A stretch of DNA of 24,602 nucleotides from an uncultured Campylobacter sp. (GCF_938045405.1 NZ_CALIMW010000172.1:1-24602), one strand, 5' to 3'. Positions 1 through 7,353 are shown, numbered from the stretch's first letter. Made by a program: numbers and translations. Notes: a model not told the origin generated them from the sequence alone.

Positions 1-157
1 CGATAAGAGACAACAAATCTGCCATCTCTCCTCCGTCGCGTAGCTTGTATAACAAAAACGCGCCGTAGCCGAGCATGCACGCCGCCGCGAAGATCGTATT
101 TCTTTTCGCCTTATACAAAAGCCCCAGTCTGATCTGCTCCAGCTCGCTCGCGCTCAT
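1..157 (-). CDS. Small membrane protein, N-terminal fragment (runs off left edge)
   Basis: An open frame reads leftward from an ATG at 157 (complement) to the window edge, giving the first 52 residues. The start is preceded by an AAAGGAG ribosome binding site at the right distance. The fragment begins MSASELEQIRLGLLYKAKRN and then has one hydrophobic stretch at about residues 20-38 (TIFAAACMLGYGAFLLYK), followed by a charged segment, so it is probably a membrane-anchored protein with a short basic cytoplasmic N-terminus. I do not recognise a family. It lies on the same strand as the fumarase genes but 378 bases downstream of them, so it probably has its own promoter. Confidence 0.6.
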   Translation of the reverse strand, partial: MSASELEQIRLGLLYKAKRNTIFAAACMLGYGAFLLYKLRDGGEMADLLSLI

Positions 158-535
158 CTCGCTCCTTTTAAATTTGAGATGGATTATGACGCTTGCGGGC
201 TTTAAATTTGCTTACGAACGGCGCCGGAATTTTAAAATTTAGACTTGGATAAATTTGCGATTAAATTTTAGCGGCTGATTGTTTAAATGGAGCAAAGACG
301 GAATTTCTGTAGAAATTTAAGCGGCGCAAAATTTTAAAAATTCCGCGCCGTAAGAGAGACAAAATTTTACGGACGCGATTTAAATTTGCTATAAAATTTC
401 ACTGCGTGACAGCGTAAAATTTCGCGAAATAGACGCCGTAATTTATGCTGCGAAATTTAGGGTGCCCGAGCGGACGCCGATAAATTTACGAACGCCCGCG
501 CCGCAAAAGCACTGCGCGGACGTCACTAGCAAAAT
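158..535. other. Non-coding spacer rich in AAATTT/AAATTTTA cores
   Basis: No gene is visible in this 378-base spacer. It holds many AAATTT or AAATTTTA cores with irregular spacing. Two small inverted repeats can be seen: AATTTCT/AGAAATT at 302-308 and 311-317, and CGGCGC/GCGCCG at 322-327 and 345-350. On the minus strand the second lies about 190 bases downstream of the fumarase beta stop and might end that transcript, but no T-run follows it, so I do not call a terminator. Confidence 0.5.
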
Positions 536-1096
536 TTAGATTTTTCTATAAGGCGCCTGTCCGACTTCGTAGAAGTTATTGCCCTCGCTATCGATCGCTA
601 CGATAGCAGGGAAGTCCTCGACCGTAAGTCTCGCGACCGCCTCAGGTCCTAGCTCTGGATAGGCCAGCACTTCGTACTTTTTGATGCTTTGGCTAATCAG
701 CGCGCCCGCACCGCCGATAGCGACCATATAGACGCAGCCGGATTTTTTCATCGCCTCGACGACGGCGTCGCTGCGGTAGCCCTTGCCGATCATGCCGTTG
801 ATGCCCACTTCGTTTATCATCGTAGGAGTATATTTATCCATGCGTCCGCTAGTCGTAGGCCCTGCAGCACCGATTGCCTGACCCGGTTTGGCAGGGGTCG
901 GCCCCAAATAGTATATCGTCTCGCCCGCTAAGTTTACGGGTAGCTTCTCGCCGCGAGCGAGGGTTTCGGTTAGAGCCTTGTGCGCGGCATCGCGAGCTGC
1001 GATGATGGTGCCGCTGATTAGGACGTTATCGCCCGCCCTTAGGCTTTTTACTACGCTTTTATCGAAAGGTGCGGTAATTCTTTTAACTTCTGACAT
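536..1096 (-). CDS. Fumarate hydratase class I, beta (C-terminal) subunit
   Basis: This is the 186-aa partner of the iron-sulfur alpha subunit encoded just upstream. Together they would catalyse the reversible hydration of fumarate to malate in the cytoplasm, feeding fumarate to the reductive TCA branch and fumarate respiration. Typical beta-subunit landmarks are the GPTPAKPGQAIGAAGP stretch, the SGRMDKYTP motif and the conserved GMIGKG loop. I start at the ATG at 1096 (MSEVKRI) rather than 30 bases further upstream, because AAGGAGGAAATC sits directly before it and overlaps the alpha stop codon (TAAGGAGG). The 10-base gap implies translational coupling. The same fold serves L(+)-tartrate dehydratase, but separate subunits of this size in Campylobacterota are normally fumarase. 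Confidence 0.92.
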   Translation of the reverse strand: MSEVKRITAPFDKSVVKSLRAGDNVLISGTIIAARDAAHKALTETLARGEKLPVNLAGETIYYLGPTPAKPGQAIGAAGPTTSGRMDKYTPTMINEVGINGMIGKGYRSDAVVEAMKKSGCVYMVAIGGAGALISQSIKKYEVLAYPELGPEAVARLTVEDFPAIVAIDSEGNNFYEVGQAPYRKI

Positions 1097-1106
1097 GATT
1101 TCCTCC

Positions 1107-1952
1107 TTATAGTTCGGCATCGGCATGGCGAGCCGCGTGGCAGTTGATATTAACGGCGACCGGAAGCCCTGCTATGTGGGTCGGATACCACTCTACATTT
1201 ACCTTAACGGCGGTATTTATGCCGCCCAAGCCCTGCGGACCGACGCCCGTAGCGCGCGCCATCTCCAGCAGCTCATCCTCTAGCTTGGCGTAGCGCTCGT
1301 CGGGATTTCTGCTGTCGATCGAGCGAACCGCGGCTTGCTTGGCCAAAAGCGCCGCCTTATCCATCGTGCCGCCGATACCGACGCCTACGACCATAGGAGG
1401 GCAAGCGTTAGGACCTGCGTATTTAACAGCCTCTAAAAATACCTTTTTTACCCCCTCGATGCCGTCTGCAGGAACGAGCATTTTTAGTACCGATTTGTTT
1501 TCGCTGCCGAAGCCCTTCGGGGCTACTTTAATCTTAAGCTTGTCGCCGGGGACGATGCGGGTATTGATGACCGCGGGGGTATTGTTTGTGGTGTTTTTGC
1601 GCTCAAAAAGCGGCTCTGCGACCACGGATTTACGCAGATAGCCGCCTACGTAGCCGTCCGCGACGCCTGCGTTGATAGCGTCCTCCAGATATCCGCCCTC
1701 GATATGCACATCCTGACCGAGTTCGACAAAAACCACCGTCATACCGGTATCTTGGCAGATCGGCGCGACCTCTTTCGCCGCCAAATCGGCATTTTGTAAG
1801 AGCTTGCCTAAGATATCTTTGCCGATAGGCGAAGTCTCGTTCTCGCGCGCTTTCTCAAATGCTGCGCGCATGTCGGGCGTGACTTGATAACAGGCTTTTT
1901 TGCAAAGCTCGCTGACTACTTTGGTAATTTCATCCGCTTGGATCGTTTTCAT
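1107..1952 (-). CDS. Fumarate hydratase class I, alpha (iron-sulfur) subunit
   Basis: The 281-aa product matches the N-terminal catalytic domain of class I, oxygen-sensitive fumarases. Three cysteines sit where the [4Fe-4S] ligands are expected: C66 in APICQDTG, C184 in GPNACPPMVVG and C271 in NINCHAARH. The glycine-rich GVGIGGTMDKA segment and the GVGPQGLGG motif also fit. The ATG at 1952 has a good ribosome binding site (AAGGAGAGATC). It is first in a two-gene operon with the beta subunit. A minus-strand TATAAT lies about 30 bases upstream (1982-1987), with an inverted repeat over its -35 region. A tartrate dehydratase role cannot be excluded from sequence alone but is less likely. Confidence 0.93.
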   Translation of the reverse strand: MKTIQADEITKVVSELCKKACYQVTPDMRAAFEKARENETSPIGKDILGKLLQNADLAAKEVAPICQDTGMTVVFVELGQDVHIEGGYLEDAINAGVADGYVGGYLRKSVVAEPLFERKNTTNNTPAVINTRIVPGDKLKIKVAPKGFGSENKSVLKMLVPADGIEGVKKVFLEAVKYAGPNACPPMVVGVGIGGTMDKAALLAKQAAVRSIDSRNPDERYAKLEDELLEMARATGVGPQGLGGINTAVKVNVEWYPTHIAGLPVAVNINCHAARHADAEL

Positions 1953-1981
1953 GATCTCTCCTTGTATTGAAATTTTAATGG

Positions 1982-1987
1982 ATTATA
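1982..1987 (-). promoter_or_regulatory. -10 box of the fumarase promoter
   Basis: The minus strand reads TATAAT here, about 30 bases before the alpha-subunit ATG. As is usual for the Campylobacter housekeeping sigma factor, no convincing -35 box is seen. Confidence 0.6.
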
Positions 1988-1992
1988 TTCCG

Positions 1993-2014
1993 TTAAACTA
2001 AAAACTTAGTTTAA
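1993..2014. promoter_or_regulatory. Inverted repeat, candidate operator between fumarase and hao promoters
   Basis: TTAAACTAA and TTAGTTTAA form perfect 9-base arms around a 4-base spacer (AAAC). The element covers roughly -18 to -40 of the fumarase promoter and lies 64 bases upstream of the hao -10 box. The geometry suits a dimeric regulator. It does not match the NssR consensus or an FNR/CRP site that I know, and the regulator is unknown. Confidence 0.5.
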
Positions 2015-2077
2015 AATTTTATCTTCATTTAATAAATTTTAACAAAAGGCTAGAAAATAAGCGGTTTTTAATCTTTT

Positions 2078-2083
2078 TATAAT
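2078..2083 (+). promoter_or_regulatory. -10 box of the haoCA promoter
   Basis: TATAAT preceded by a T-rich tract (GGTTTTTAATCTTTT), about 70 bases upstream of the haoC start. The T-rich upstream region is the usual Campylobacter substitute for a -35 box. Confidence 0.6.
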
Positions 2084-2151
2084 AAAATACCACTTTTCGA
2101 ATTATCAAATACTAAAAATTTTGCGAAGAAATTTTAAAATCAAGGAAACCT

Positions 2152-2709
2152 ATGAAAAAGAAAACTCTTGTGCTGCTAGTGGGCGCTTGTGTGCTTATAG
2201 GAATGATACTTTCTCTTGGGATTGCGGAGATGGTTCACCTTACGGGCACCGATAAATTCTGCGTATCCTGTCATACGATGCAGCCGATGGCAAACGCATT
2301 TCACAACGATGTTCACGGCGGCAATAACCCGCAAGGCTTCAAGGCCGATTGCGTCGCCTGTCACGTTTCTCATGAAAATACCTTTATGTATCTTTGGACT
2401 AAAGCTCTAACCTCCGCAAATGATGTCTACAAAACGGTCTTTACCGATGCCGATAAGATCGACTGGCAAGAAAAACGCAAGGAGCGAAATCATTTCGTTT
2501 ATGAAAGCGGCTGTCTAAGCTGCCATCGAAATTTAAAAGAGCAGAATAACCAAGTAAATAAAGCCTGGCTCGCGCATAGGGATTATTTCGCGGGCACTAC
2601 CGGCAAAACCTGCGTGCAGTGCCACGAAAACGTCGGCCACAAAAATATGGGTATAGAGATTACCAAATATTGGGATAAATACAACCGAGAAAATAACAAA
2701 ACCAAGTAA
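2152..2709 (+). CDS. haoC: HaoC, NrfH/NapC-family tetrahaem quinol dehydrogenase
   Basis: The 185-aa protein has one N-terminal membrane anchor (about residues 5-25) followed by a periplasmic domain with four CXXCH haem c motifs, at C37 (CVSCH), C67 (CVACH), C121 (CLSCH) and C154 (CVQCH). This is the NapC/NrfH architecture: it oxidises menaquinol at the membrane and hands electrons to a periplasmic multihaem reductase. The next gene, 10 bases downstream, encodes an octahaem HAO-family cytochrome rather than NrfA, so the protein fits HaoC of the epsilonproteobacterial HaoCA pair better than NrfH. By length and motif alone it could be called NrfH; the partner decides. The start has AAGGAAACCT before the ATG. 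Confidence 0.87.
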   Translation: MKKKTLVLLVGACVLIGMILSLGIAEMVHLTGTDKFCVSCHTMQPMANAFHNDVHGGNNPQGFKADCVACHVSHENTFMYLWTKALTSANDVYKTVFTDADKIDWQEKRKERNHFVYESGCLSCHRNLKEQNNQVNKAWLAHRDYFAGTTGKTCVQCHENVGHKNMGIEITKYWDKYNRENNKTK

Positions 2710-2719
2710 AGGAGAAGCA

Positions 2720-4120
2720 ATGCTAAAAAAAGTCGCTATTTTAATAGCCTGTATCGCATCGTTTGCATTCGCAGAAATGCCCGCGCAGCATGCGAATATG
2801 TCCGCGTCGGACGCGAACGTAAGCAATTCTGTAAACGTTAGTCTTACGAAGAATTTAAAGGTAAATAGGCAGCTTACGCCGCTAGCTAGACGCTGCGTCG
2901 AGTGCCATGCCGAAAAAACTCCGGGCGTCGTTGCGGATTGGAAGATGAGTCGCCACGCTCACGTAGGCGTTAGCTGTACCGACTGCCACTCGCAGCCAGC
3001 AGATAGCCCTATGGCAGCTAAAGAGCCGCATCCGAAAGACACAGACAATCATATTTCGGTGCTAGTTAGCCCAAAAACCTGTGCCAAATGCCACAGCAAC
3101 GAGGTTAAAGAGTTTGAAAACAGCGGTCACGCAAGAGGCGCTATGCAAATGCAAGCCAACAAAGGAATGGTTGATCTAATGTATCACTACGAAGGACGTG
3201 ATATCCCTGATCTTAAACATGCACCTGATATTACCGGCTGCTCTCAATGCCACGGTAGCGTCGTTAAAATGGATGAGCATAACAAGCCTACCAAAGAGAC
3301 CTGGCCCGTTTACGGCATCGGTACGGTTTATCCGGACGGTAGCGTAGGCGGATGCAAATCATGCCACTCGGGTCATAAATTTTCGATTGCTGAAGCTCGT
3401 AAGCCTGCTGCTTGCGCATCTTGCCACTTAGGACCTGATCATCCGGATATCGAAATTTACAATAACTCGATGCACGGACATGTATTTAACGCTGAAGGCA
3501 ATGAATGGAAATTCGATAGCGCTCCTGGTACTTGGGCAGTTCCTGACTACCGCGCTCCTACATGTGCAACCTGCCATATTAGCGGCGGTGTGGGCGATCT
3601 AAACTCCACTCACAACGTATCTCAACGCTTGAAGTGGAATTTGTGGCAGCCTAAGAGCAATCTACGCACCGGCGGTAATGAGACCGCGGTAAGCGAGTTT
3701 TTAAATACCGGCAAACTAAACGTCGGCAATCCTTTGGCGGGTAACCTAAACGGTCCTGAGGCAGCGCGTGCCGAGATGAAGCAAGTCTGCAAAGAGTGCC
3801 ACGCAAGCACCCACACGAATAATTTCTTTGAAGCGGGCGATAAGCAGGTACTTCTATATAACGTTTACAACGACGAAGCGACTAAGATGCTAAAAGAGCT
3901 TAAGGAAAAGAAACTTCTAAAAGACGATCCTTGGGCGGATGCGTTCCAGCGAATCTATTATGTTTCATGGCATCACGAGGGTCGCAGAATGCGCCAAGGC
4001 GCGCTAATGGGCGGACCTGATTATTCGCATTGGCACGGCGTATTCGAGGTCAAAAACGACATCAGAGAGATGCGCGAAATCTACGAGCGCCGCATCAAAA
4101 CCGGCAAGATCGAGGAATAA
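2720..4120 (+). CDS. haoA: HaoA, octahaem cytochrome c of the hydroxylamine oxidoreductase family
   Basis: The 466-aa precursor has a Sec signal peptide (cleavage probably after SFAFA, residue 18) and exactly eight CXXCH motifs, at C59, C86, C121, C174, C212, C232, C282 and C357. NrfA would have five haems. The spacing, and the segments CATCHISGG with THNVSQRLKW and DYSHWHGVFEV near the C-terminus, belong to the HAO family. In HAO the fourth haem is the catalytic P460, here CSQCH at 174. From family knowledge, the Campylobacterota members (eHao) lack the tyrosine cross-link and act as reductases, giving ammonium from hydroxylamine or nitrite. The role here is inferred from that. It lacks a C-terminal membrane anchor, so it is a soluble periplasmic enzyme fed by HaoC. 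No dedicated haem lyase gene accompanies it, consistent with all motifs being canonical. Confidence 0.9.
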   Translation: MLKKVAILIACIASFAFAEMPAQHANMSASDANVSNSVNVSLTKNLKVNRQLTPLARRCVECHAEKTPGVVADWKMSRHAHVGVSCTDCHSQPADSPMAAKEPHPKDTDNHISVLVSPKTCAKCHSNEVKEFENSGHARGAMQMQANKGMVDLMYHYEGRDIPDLKHAPDITGCSQCHGSVVKMDEHNKPTKETWPVYGIGTVYPDGSVGGCKSCHSGHKFSIAEARKPAACASCHLGPDHPDIEIYNNSMHGHVFNAEGNEWKFDSAPGTWAVPDYRAPTCATCHISGGVGDLNSTHNVSQRLKWNLWQPKSNLRTGGNETAVSEFLNTGKLNVGNPLAGNLNGPEAARAEMKQVCKECHASTHTNNFFEAGDKQVLLYNVYNDEATKMLKELKEKKLLKDDPWADAFQRIYYVSWHHEGRRMRQGALMGGPDYSHWHGVFEVKNDIREMREIYERRIKTGKIEE

Positions 4121-4169
4121 TCCTTCTTAGTCTGCTAAATTCTGCCGGACCAAACAGATCAAGCTTGTA

Positions 4170-4198
4170 AGCCCCTGCATTTTGCGGGGGCTTTTTTA
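4170..4198 (+). terminator. Rho-independent terminator of haoCA
   Basis: AGCCCCTGCA (4170-4179) pairs over 10 bases, with one G-T wobble, with TGCGGGGGCT (4183-4192) across a TTT loop, followed at once by TTTTT. It lies 50 bases after the haoA stop. Confidence 0.93.
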
Positions 4199-4366
4199 TT
4201 TACACAAAATTTTGGAATTTTATTTCGTAATCCGCAAAGCCCATCAAAAATCGCCCCTAAAAGCCACTACAAAATCACTGTCTAATTATTTAAGATCATT
4301 GAGAATTTATGACGGAAGTGGCTGATAAATTAGAGTAAATTTATCTCTTCGCAATCCAAAATTAGC

Positions 4367-4372
4367 TACAAT
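4367..4372 (+). promoter_or_regulatory. -10 box upstream of the 138-aa gene
   Basis: GCTACAAT resembles the GCTATAAT form seen at other promoters in this window; it ends 27 bases before the ATG at 4399. Confidence 0.45.
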
Positions 4373-4398
4373 CGCGCATATCATTTAAAAGGAATTTT

Positions 4399-4815
4399 AT
4401 GGACAAGCAAACGGCATTAGACTTTTTGAGACTTCATCAGCCGATGCCTGCGCAGCTTTCGGATCAGCTCGCGGCAGAGTTTCGCGCGGTACGGGAGTTT
4501 TTGCGTGATAATCCCTGCGACGAGGCGCTTGAGCCGCTTTTGCGCTCGCTAAACGAGGGCGACGGCGCAGGTGAATATCCACTCGTGGACGAGGTGCTAG
4601 GTGCGGCGGACGATGCTGCTGCGGTAGCTGCGATTAGAGCGGTCTTGGAGGATCCGAGCACGGGCAGCGGAGCGCGATTTTGGGCGACGCTTTTTAGCGT
4701 GAGCTTCGTCCGTAAGGAGCTCATCGCAAGCCTGGAGACATCGCTTAAATACGCAAACGATGATTTGATCGAGCTTACGAAGGAACAGATCGAGATGTTT
4801 AAGCAGCTGGTGTAA
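4399..4815 (+). CDS. Unassigned 138-aa soluble acidic protein
   Basis: The ATG at 4399 has an AAAAGGAATTTT ribosome binding site. The protein is acidic and alpha-helical in appearance, with no signal peptide, membrane segment or cysteine cluster; its single cysteine is in the DNPCDEAL segment. An alanine/aspartate-rich middle (EVLGAADDAAAVAAIRAVLEDP) is followed by a more conserved-looking C-terminus (RFWATLFSVSFVRKELIASL and TSLKYANDDLIELTKEQIE). I do not recognise a family. It stands alone between the hao terminator and a long non-coding region, so context says nothing about its job. Composition is GC-rich and in keeping with neighbouring genes, which supports real coding. Confidence 0.75.
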   Translation: MDKQTALDFLRLHQPMPAQLSDQLAAEFRAVREFLRDNPCDEALEPLLRSLNEGDGAGEYPLVDEVLGAADDAAAVAAIRAVLEDPSTGSGARFWATLFSVSFVRKELIASLETSLKYANDDLIELTKEQIEMFKQLV

Positions 4816-5097
4816 AGCTAGCTGCGTAACTTAGAGTTGCGCCTTATTCGCCAGATTGTGCATTGCAAAGCAAATCCAAATTTATAAAAATCGGCTTAAT
4901 CGCAGGCTGCTTTTAAATTTTAAAATTTTGCGGTCGCTTAAAATTTTTTAGAGGCGGCGATTGAGCAGGCGGCGCGCTTTATTTTCTATGGGCTGTGGCA
5001 GGCGCCCTGTGCGAGGGTTGCTATCGGCAAAGATATAGCGTCGCCGTTAAGCGGCAAGCGGTACAGGCACGGAGAGGTATCTACCTAGAGAGGGTAG

Positions 5098-5347
5098 AAA
5101 TTTTACAGTGCTACTTGAGACAAAATTTTAAATCTGCAGGCTTGTGATAGAATTTAAGTCGTAATAGTGAAGCAGAATTTAATATGCGGCGAGCACGACG
5201 CTGAAATTTTAAGCTTGCGTCGCGCAGTGGTGAGATTTCGCTCGGTGCGATCCGTACGAAATTTTAAGCCGTAAAGATAAAGCAAAATTTTTAATACGTG
5301 GCTTTTGAGACGAAATTTTAAGCAATGAGTTTGAGGCGGAATTCTAA
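5098..5347. repeat. Degenerate array of AAATTTTA cores with about 27-bp period
   Basis: Ten AT cores, mostly AAATTTTA or GAATTTA, have centres near 5101, 5126, 5153, 5178, 5207, 5235, 5262, 5288, 5316 and 5343, that is every 25-29 bases. The flanks are related but diverged (for example TTGAGACAAAATTTTAA, TTGAGACGAAATTTTAAG and TTGAGGCGGAATTCTAA), which suggests an old tandem repeat. No open frame spans it. Confidence 0.6.
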
Positions 5348-5348
5348 A

Positions 5349-5374
5349 GTGCGAGTTAGACTATAAACTCGCAC
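5349..5374. repeat. Perfect 9-bp inverted repeat
   Basis: GTGCGAGTT and AACTCGCAC flank an 8-base spacer (AGACTATA) directly at the end of the periodic array. No T-run follows, so it is not an obvious terminator. Function unknown. Confidence 0.5.
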
Positions 5375-6051
5375 CGTCGGTAGAGGATACCGCGTCTTTT
5401 TGTGCCGAGAACTTCGATTGCACGGCAAAGAATTTTGCGCCATTTCACACTACAGCTACGGACCTCGACCACGCAGTGAGCAAGGCTACGCTATGCGACT
5501 AAGGATGTTGTACTATTTCGCAAGCGATCTTGTAGCGAGATTAGATTATGAGTCTCGGCGTGCGGCATAGGAATTTGGGAGGGTGTGATCCATGCAGGAT
5601 TAGATAGCGCAGATTTTGCGCCCCCATCTGCACCGCCAAAAATTCTACTTAGCAGAGGTGATCTAGAAATTTTGCAGCGGCATGAAATCTCCTAGCGCGG
5701 ATTTTGAGCTTGCGCGAAATTTTGCACCGCTAGCATTCAAGAAGCGTAAAATTTTAAATTGCATGCCGCTTTAAAATTTTAAACTTATGAAATTTGACCC
5801 GCGCTTGTTTTTAAATCCTAATTACGCGCCGTGCTTGGCGATGAAATTTTAAAATTTTATCACGCCAAGAGCAGCTCGATCAATCGGCGGACGCAGCTAA
5901 AAATAAGATAGATAAAACGCATTAGCGCTTGAAGTGAGACTAAATTTAAATTGCAAGCAAAATTTTAAAGCGCGATTTAGACCGCTTGCGGGCGCTCGAT
6001 CTTGGCTTTGAAATAGTTAAATTTAGCGCTAGTGCTCGCAAGACGCTTCGG

Positions 6052-6270
6052 CTACCTGATTTTTGCGGTGCCGAAGCAAAGTCCGTTTTCGTTGCACTGC
6101 ATATTTTCGATTTGCGGATCCTCGCTTTCGCCGCAAATTTGAATCATCTGATGCGATGCTTCATCCATTTTAGGCTCGCTGCAATACGAAACGCCGGGCT
6201 TTGGATGCTCAGGATTGGAGCAAGCGCATACAAACAGCGCTGCGCAGGCGAATAAGAGGGTGTTTTTCAT
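6052..6270 (-). CDS. Small predicted lipoprotein, 72 aa
   Basis: The minus-strand ATG at 6270 follows an AAAAGGATTTAAA ribosome binding site, and a TAGAAT -10 box lies about 30 bases upstream. The product has a short lysine-bearing start, a hydrophobic core and a lipobox-like end (FVCACSNPEHP, lipidated cysteine probably C17), typical of a bacterial lipoprotein. The mature part is small, acidic and cysteine-containing (SYCSEPK, IQICGESED, MQCNENGLCFG): five further cysteines, so disulfides or metal binding are possible. I do not recognise the family. It is divergent from the Met/His-tailed membrane protein gene. Confidence 0.72.
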   Translation of the reverse strand: MKNTLLFACAALFVCACSNPEHPKPGVSYCSEPKMDEASHQMIQICGESEDPQIENMQCNENGLCFGTAKIR

Positions 6271-6297
6271 TTTAAATCCTTTTAAAAAAATTTTGTA

Positions 6298-6303
6298 ATT
6301 CTA
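6298..6303 (-). promoter_or_regulatory. -10 box of the lipoprotein gene
   Basis: The minus strand reads GATAGAAT with an AT-rich leader to the start codon 28 bases on; no -35 box is evident. Confidence 0.45.
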
Positions 6304-6546
6304 TCTTTGTAAAACTGAAATTTTACGGAATTTAAAGCGTTTCGGCTAAATTTAATGTATCTGCATCTGCAAATATAAATTTTCTAAATTTCGCGTTAGA
6401 TACGAAGAGGCGGCGTGTAAAGCGAGATAAATTTAATATTTGTGAGCGAGCTTTAAGACGCAGCTCAAATCATTTTGCGGAAAGATATAAGATTAAAGAT
6501 TTGCCTAATCCTGTCTATCGTTTTAAAATTTTTTACCGAAAGCTGC

Positions 6547-6552
6547 TAGAAT
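6547..6552 (+). promoter_or_regulatory. -10 box of the Met/His-tailed membrane protein gene
   Basis: GCTAGAAT, 31 bases before the ATG at 6584, with a T-rich stretch upstream (TTTTAAAATTTTTTACC). Confidence 0.5.
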
Positions 6553-6583
6553 TGCGCCCTTTAAACTAAAATAAGGAGAAAAC

Positions 6584-7189
6584 ATGGCAATGACGAATTA
6601 CATGGAACTTTTGATGGCAAATCAGCCGTGGAATTTGATTTTATTTATGGCGGTGCCGATGGGCTTAGCAGAAGCGATAGTAGCGAGCGAATTTTTTAGC
6701 TTGTACCGCGCGAAGGAGGGCTCTTTGGCACTAAAAATCAATAAATGCCTTAGCATCATTCTCGGCGCTTATTTTACGATATTAATCATTTACGTAGCGG
6801 TTAAAATTTTGCCCGTCATTCATTTGCGTGGTGCTGCGGACGCCTTAGCTTTGGCGGCATACGTAGCGGCGGCGCTGCCTGCGCTAGTGCTGCTACTTTT
6901 GGAGCTCGGAGTTATCGCAAAAGGAGCGGAATTTAGAGCTAGGCTTAAATTTCATTTCTTGGCGCTGATTGTATTTTTGGTGCTAGGACACGTCGCGATG
7001 ATTTTTGGAATGACCGATCCAGGTATGAGCGGCATGGATCATTCTATGATGGATCATGGCTCGATGAGTGGGATGAGCCACGATATGGGTTCGATGGAGG
7101 GGATGGATCATTCGCATATGAATCATGGCTCGATGGAGAACATGGATCATGGCGGCATGGATCACTCAAAGATGGAGCATTCACATTAA
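6584..7189 (+). CDS. Four-helix membrane protein with Met/His-rich metal-binding tail
   Basis: The 201-aa product has four predicted membrane helices (about residues 18-40, 54-78, 86-112 and 122-143). A hydrophilic tail (144-201) contains 14 methionines and 10 histidines in repeats such as GMDHS, MMDHGS and NMDHGG. Such tails bind Cu(I)/Cu(II) or other soft metals in copper-resistance and copper-chaperone proteins. The membrane part looks like a small permease-like protein found in Campylobacterota, but I cannot name the family with certainty. An AAGGAG ribosome binding site supports this start. It stands 390 bases upstream of the sulfite reductase cluster, whose key enzyme carries a copper ion, so a role in copper handling there is possible but only inferred. 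Confidence 0.8.
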   Translation: MAMTNYMELLMANQPWNLILFMAVPMGLAEAIVASEFFSLYRAKEGSLALKINKCLSIILGAYFTILIIYVAVKILPVIHLRGAADALALAAYVAAALPALVLLLLELGVIAKGAEFRARLKFHFLALIVFLVLGHVAMIFGMTDPGMSGMDHSMMDHGSMSGMSHDMGSMEGMDHSHMNHGSMENMDHGGMDHSKMEHSH

Positions 7190-7314
7190 CTTTAGCATGC
7201 CCGGCTTGGGCTAAATTTTAAATTCTATTCCGCCGAGCTGCGGAGCTGATAGATCTTTATGGATTTGATTACCTTTGTCTGCGAAATGCATATTCAAGCA
7301 CCTCTAAAATAGAA

Positions 7315-7353
7315 TTTTACCGCCTTTCATATACCGCCTGCGAGGCGGTAAAA
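7315..7353. promoter_or_regulatory. Overlapping alternative hairpins
   Basis: AGGCGGT at 7343-7349 can pair either with the near ACCGCCT (7333-7339, 3-base loop) or with the far copy, extended to 11 bases (TTTTACCGCCT at 7315-7325 against AGGCGGTAAAA at 7343-7353). This could fold as alternative RNA structures or be a symmetric protein site. No T-run follows on the plus strand. Confidence 0.45.

Larger units (their letters stand above)
4816..6051. other. Long non-coding region (1.2 kb) with periodic AT cores
   Basis: Neither strand has a convincing gene here. The stretch alternates GC-rich segments with AAATTTTA cores. It contains the array annotated at 5098-5347, a perfect 9-base inverted repeat next to it, and a stem at 5834-5869 (CTTGGCG/CGCCAAG around an AT-rich loop) that may lie in the 3' region of the minus-strand lipoprotein transcript. 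The open stretch at 4942-5088 has no start codon of good quality and is not called. Confidence 0.5.
6271..6583. other. Divergent promoter region
   Basis: This 313-base spacer separates the minus-strand lipoprotein gene from the plus-strand membrane protein gene. Apart from the two -10 boxes annotated here I see AT-rich sequence with scattered AAATTT cores and no gene. Confidence 0.5.

Noticed and set aside
1097..1126. Longer start for the fumarase beta subunit (MPMPNYKEEI extension)
   Set aside because: The extension overlaps the alpha stop and contains the ribosome binding site of the better start at 1096.
1993..2014. NssR or FNR binding site
   Set aside because: The arms TTAAACTAA/TTAGTTTAA do not match TTAAC-N4/5-GTTAA or TTGAT-N4-ATCAA.
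2152..4120. NrfHA, pentahaem nitrite reductase with its NrfH partner
   Set aside because: The large subunit has eight CXXCH motifs and no CXXCK, and its C-terminal sequence is HAO-like.
4942..5088. Open stretch of 48 codons (EQAARFIFYGLWQAP...) as a gene or gene remnant
   Set aside because: No good start codon or ribosome binding site and no recognisable family; could be chance or a remnant, so not called.
5986..6255. Plus-strand 89-aa open frame
   Set aside because: It is the complement of the small lipoprotein gene, which has a ribosome binding site, a signal sequence and a promoter; the plus frame has none of these.
7038..7165. Minus-strand open frame with repeated MIH motifs
   Set aside because: It is the antisense shadow of the Met/His repeat tail of the plus-strand membrane protein.
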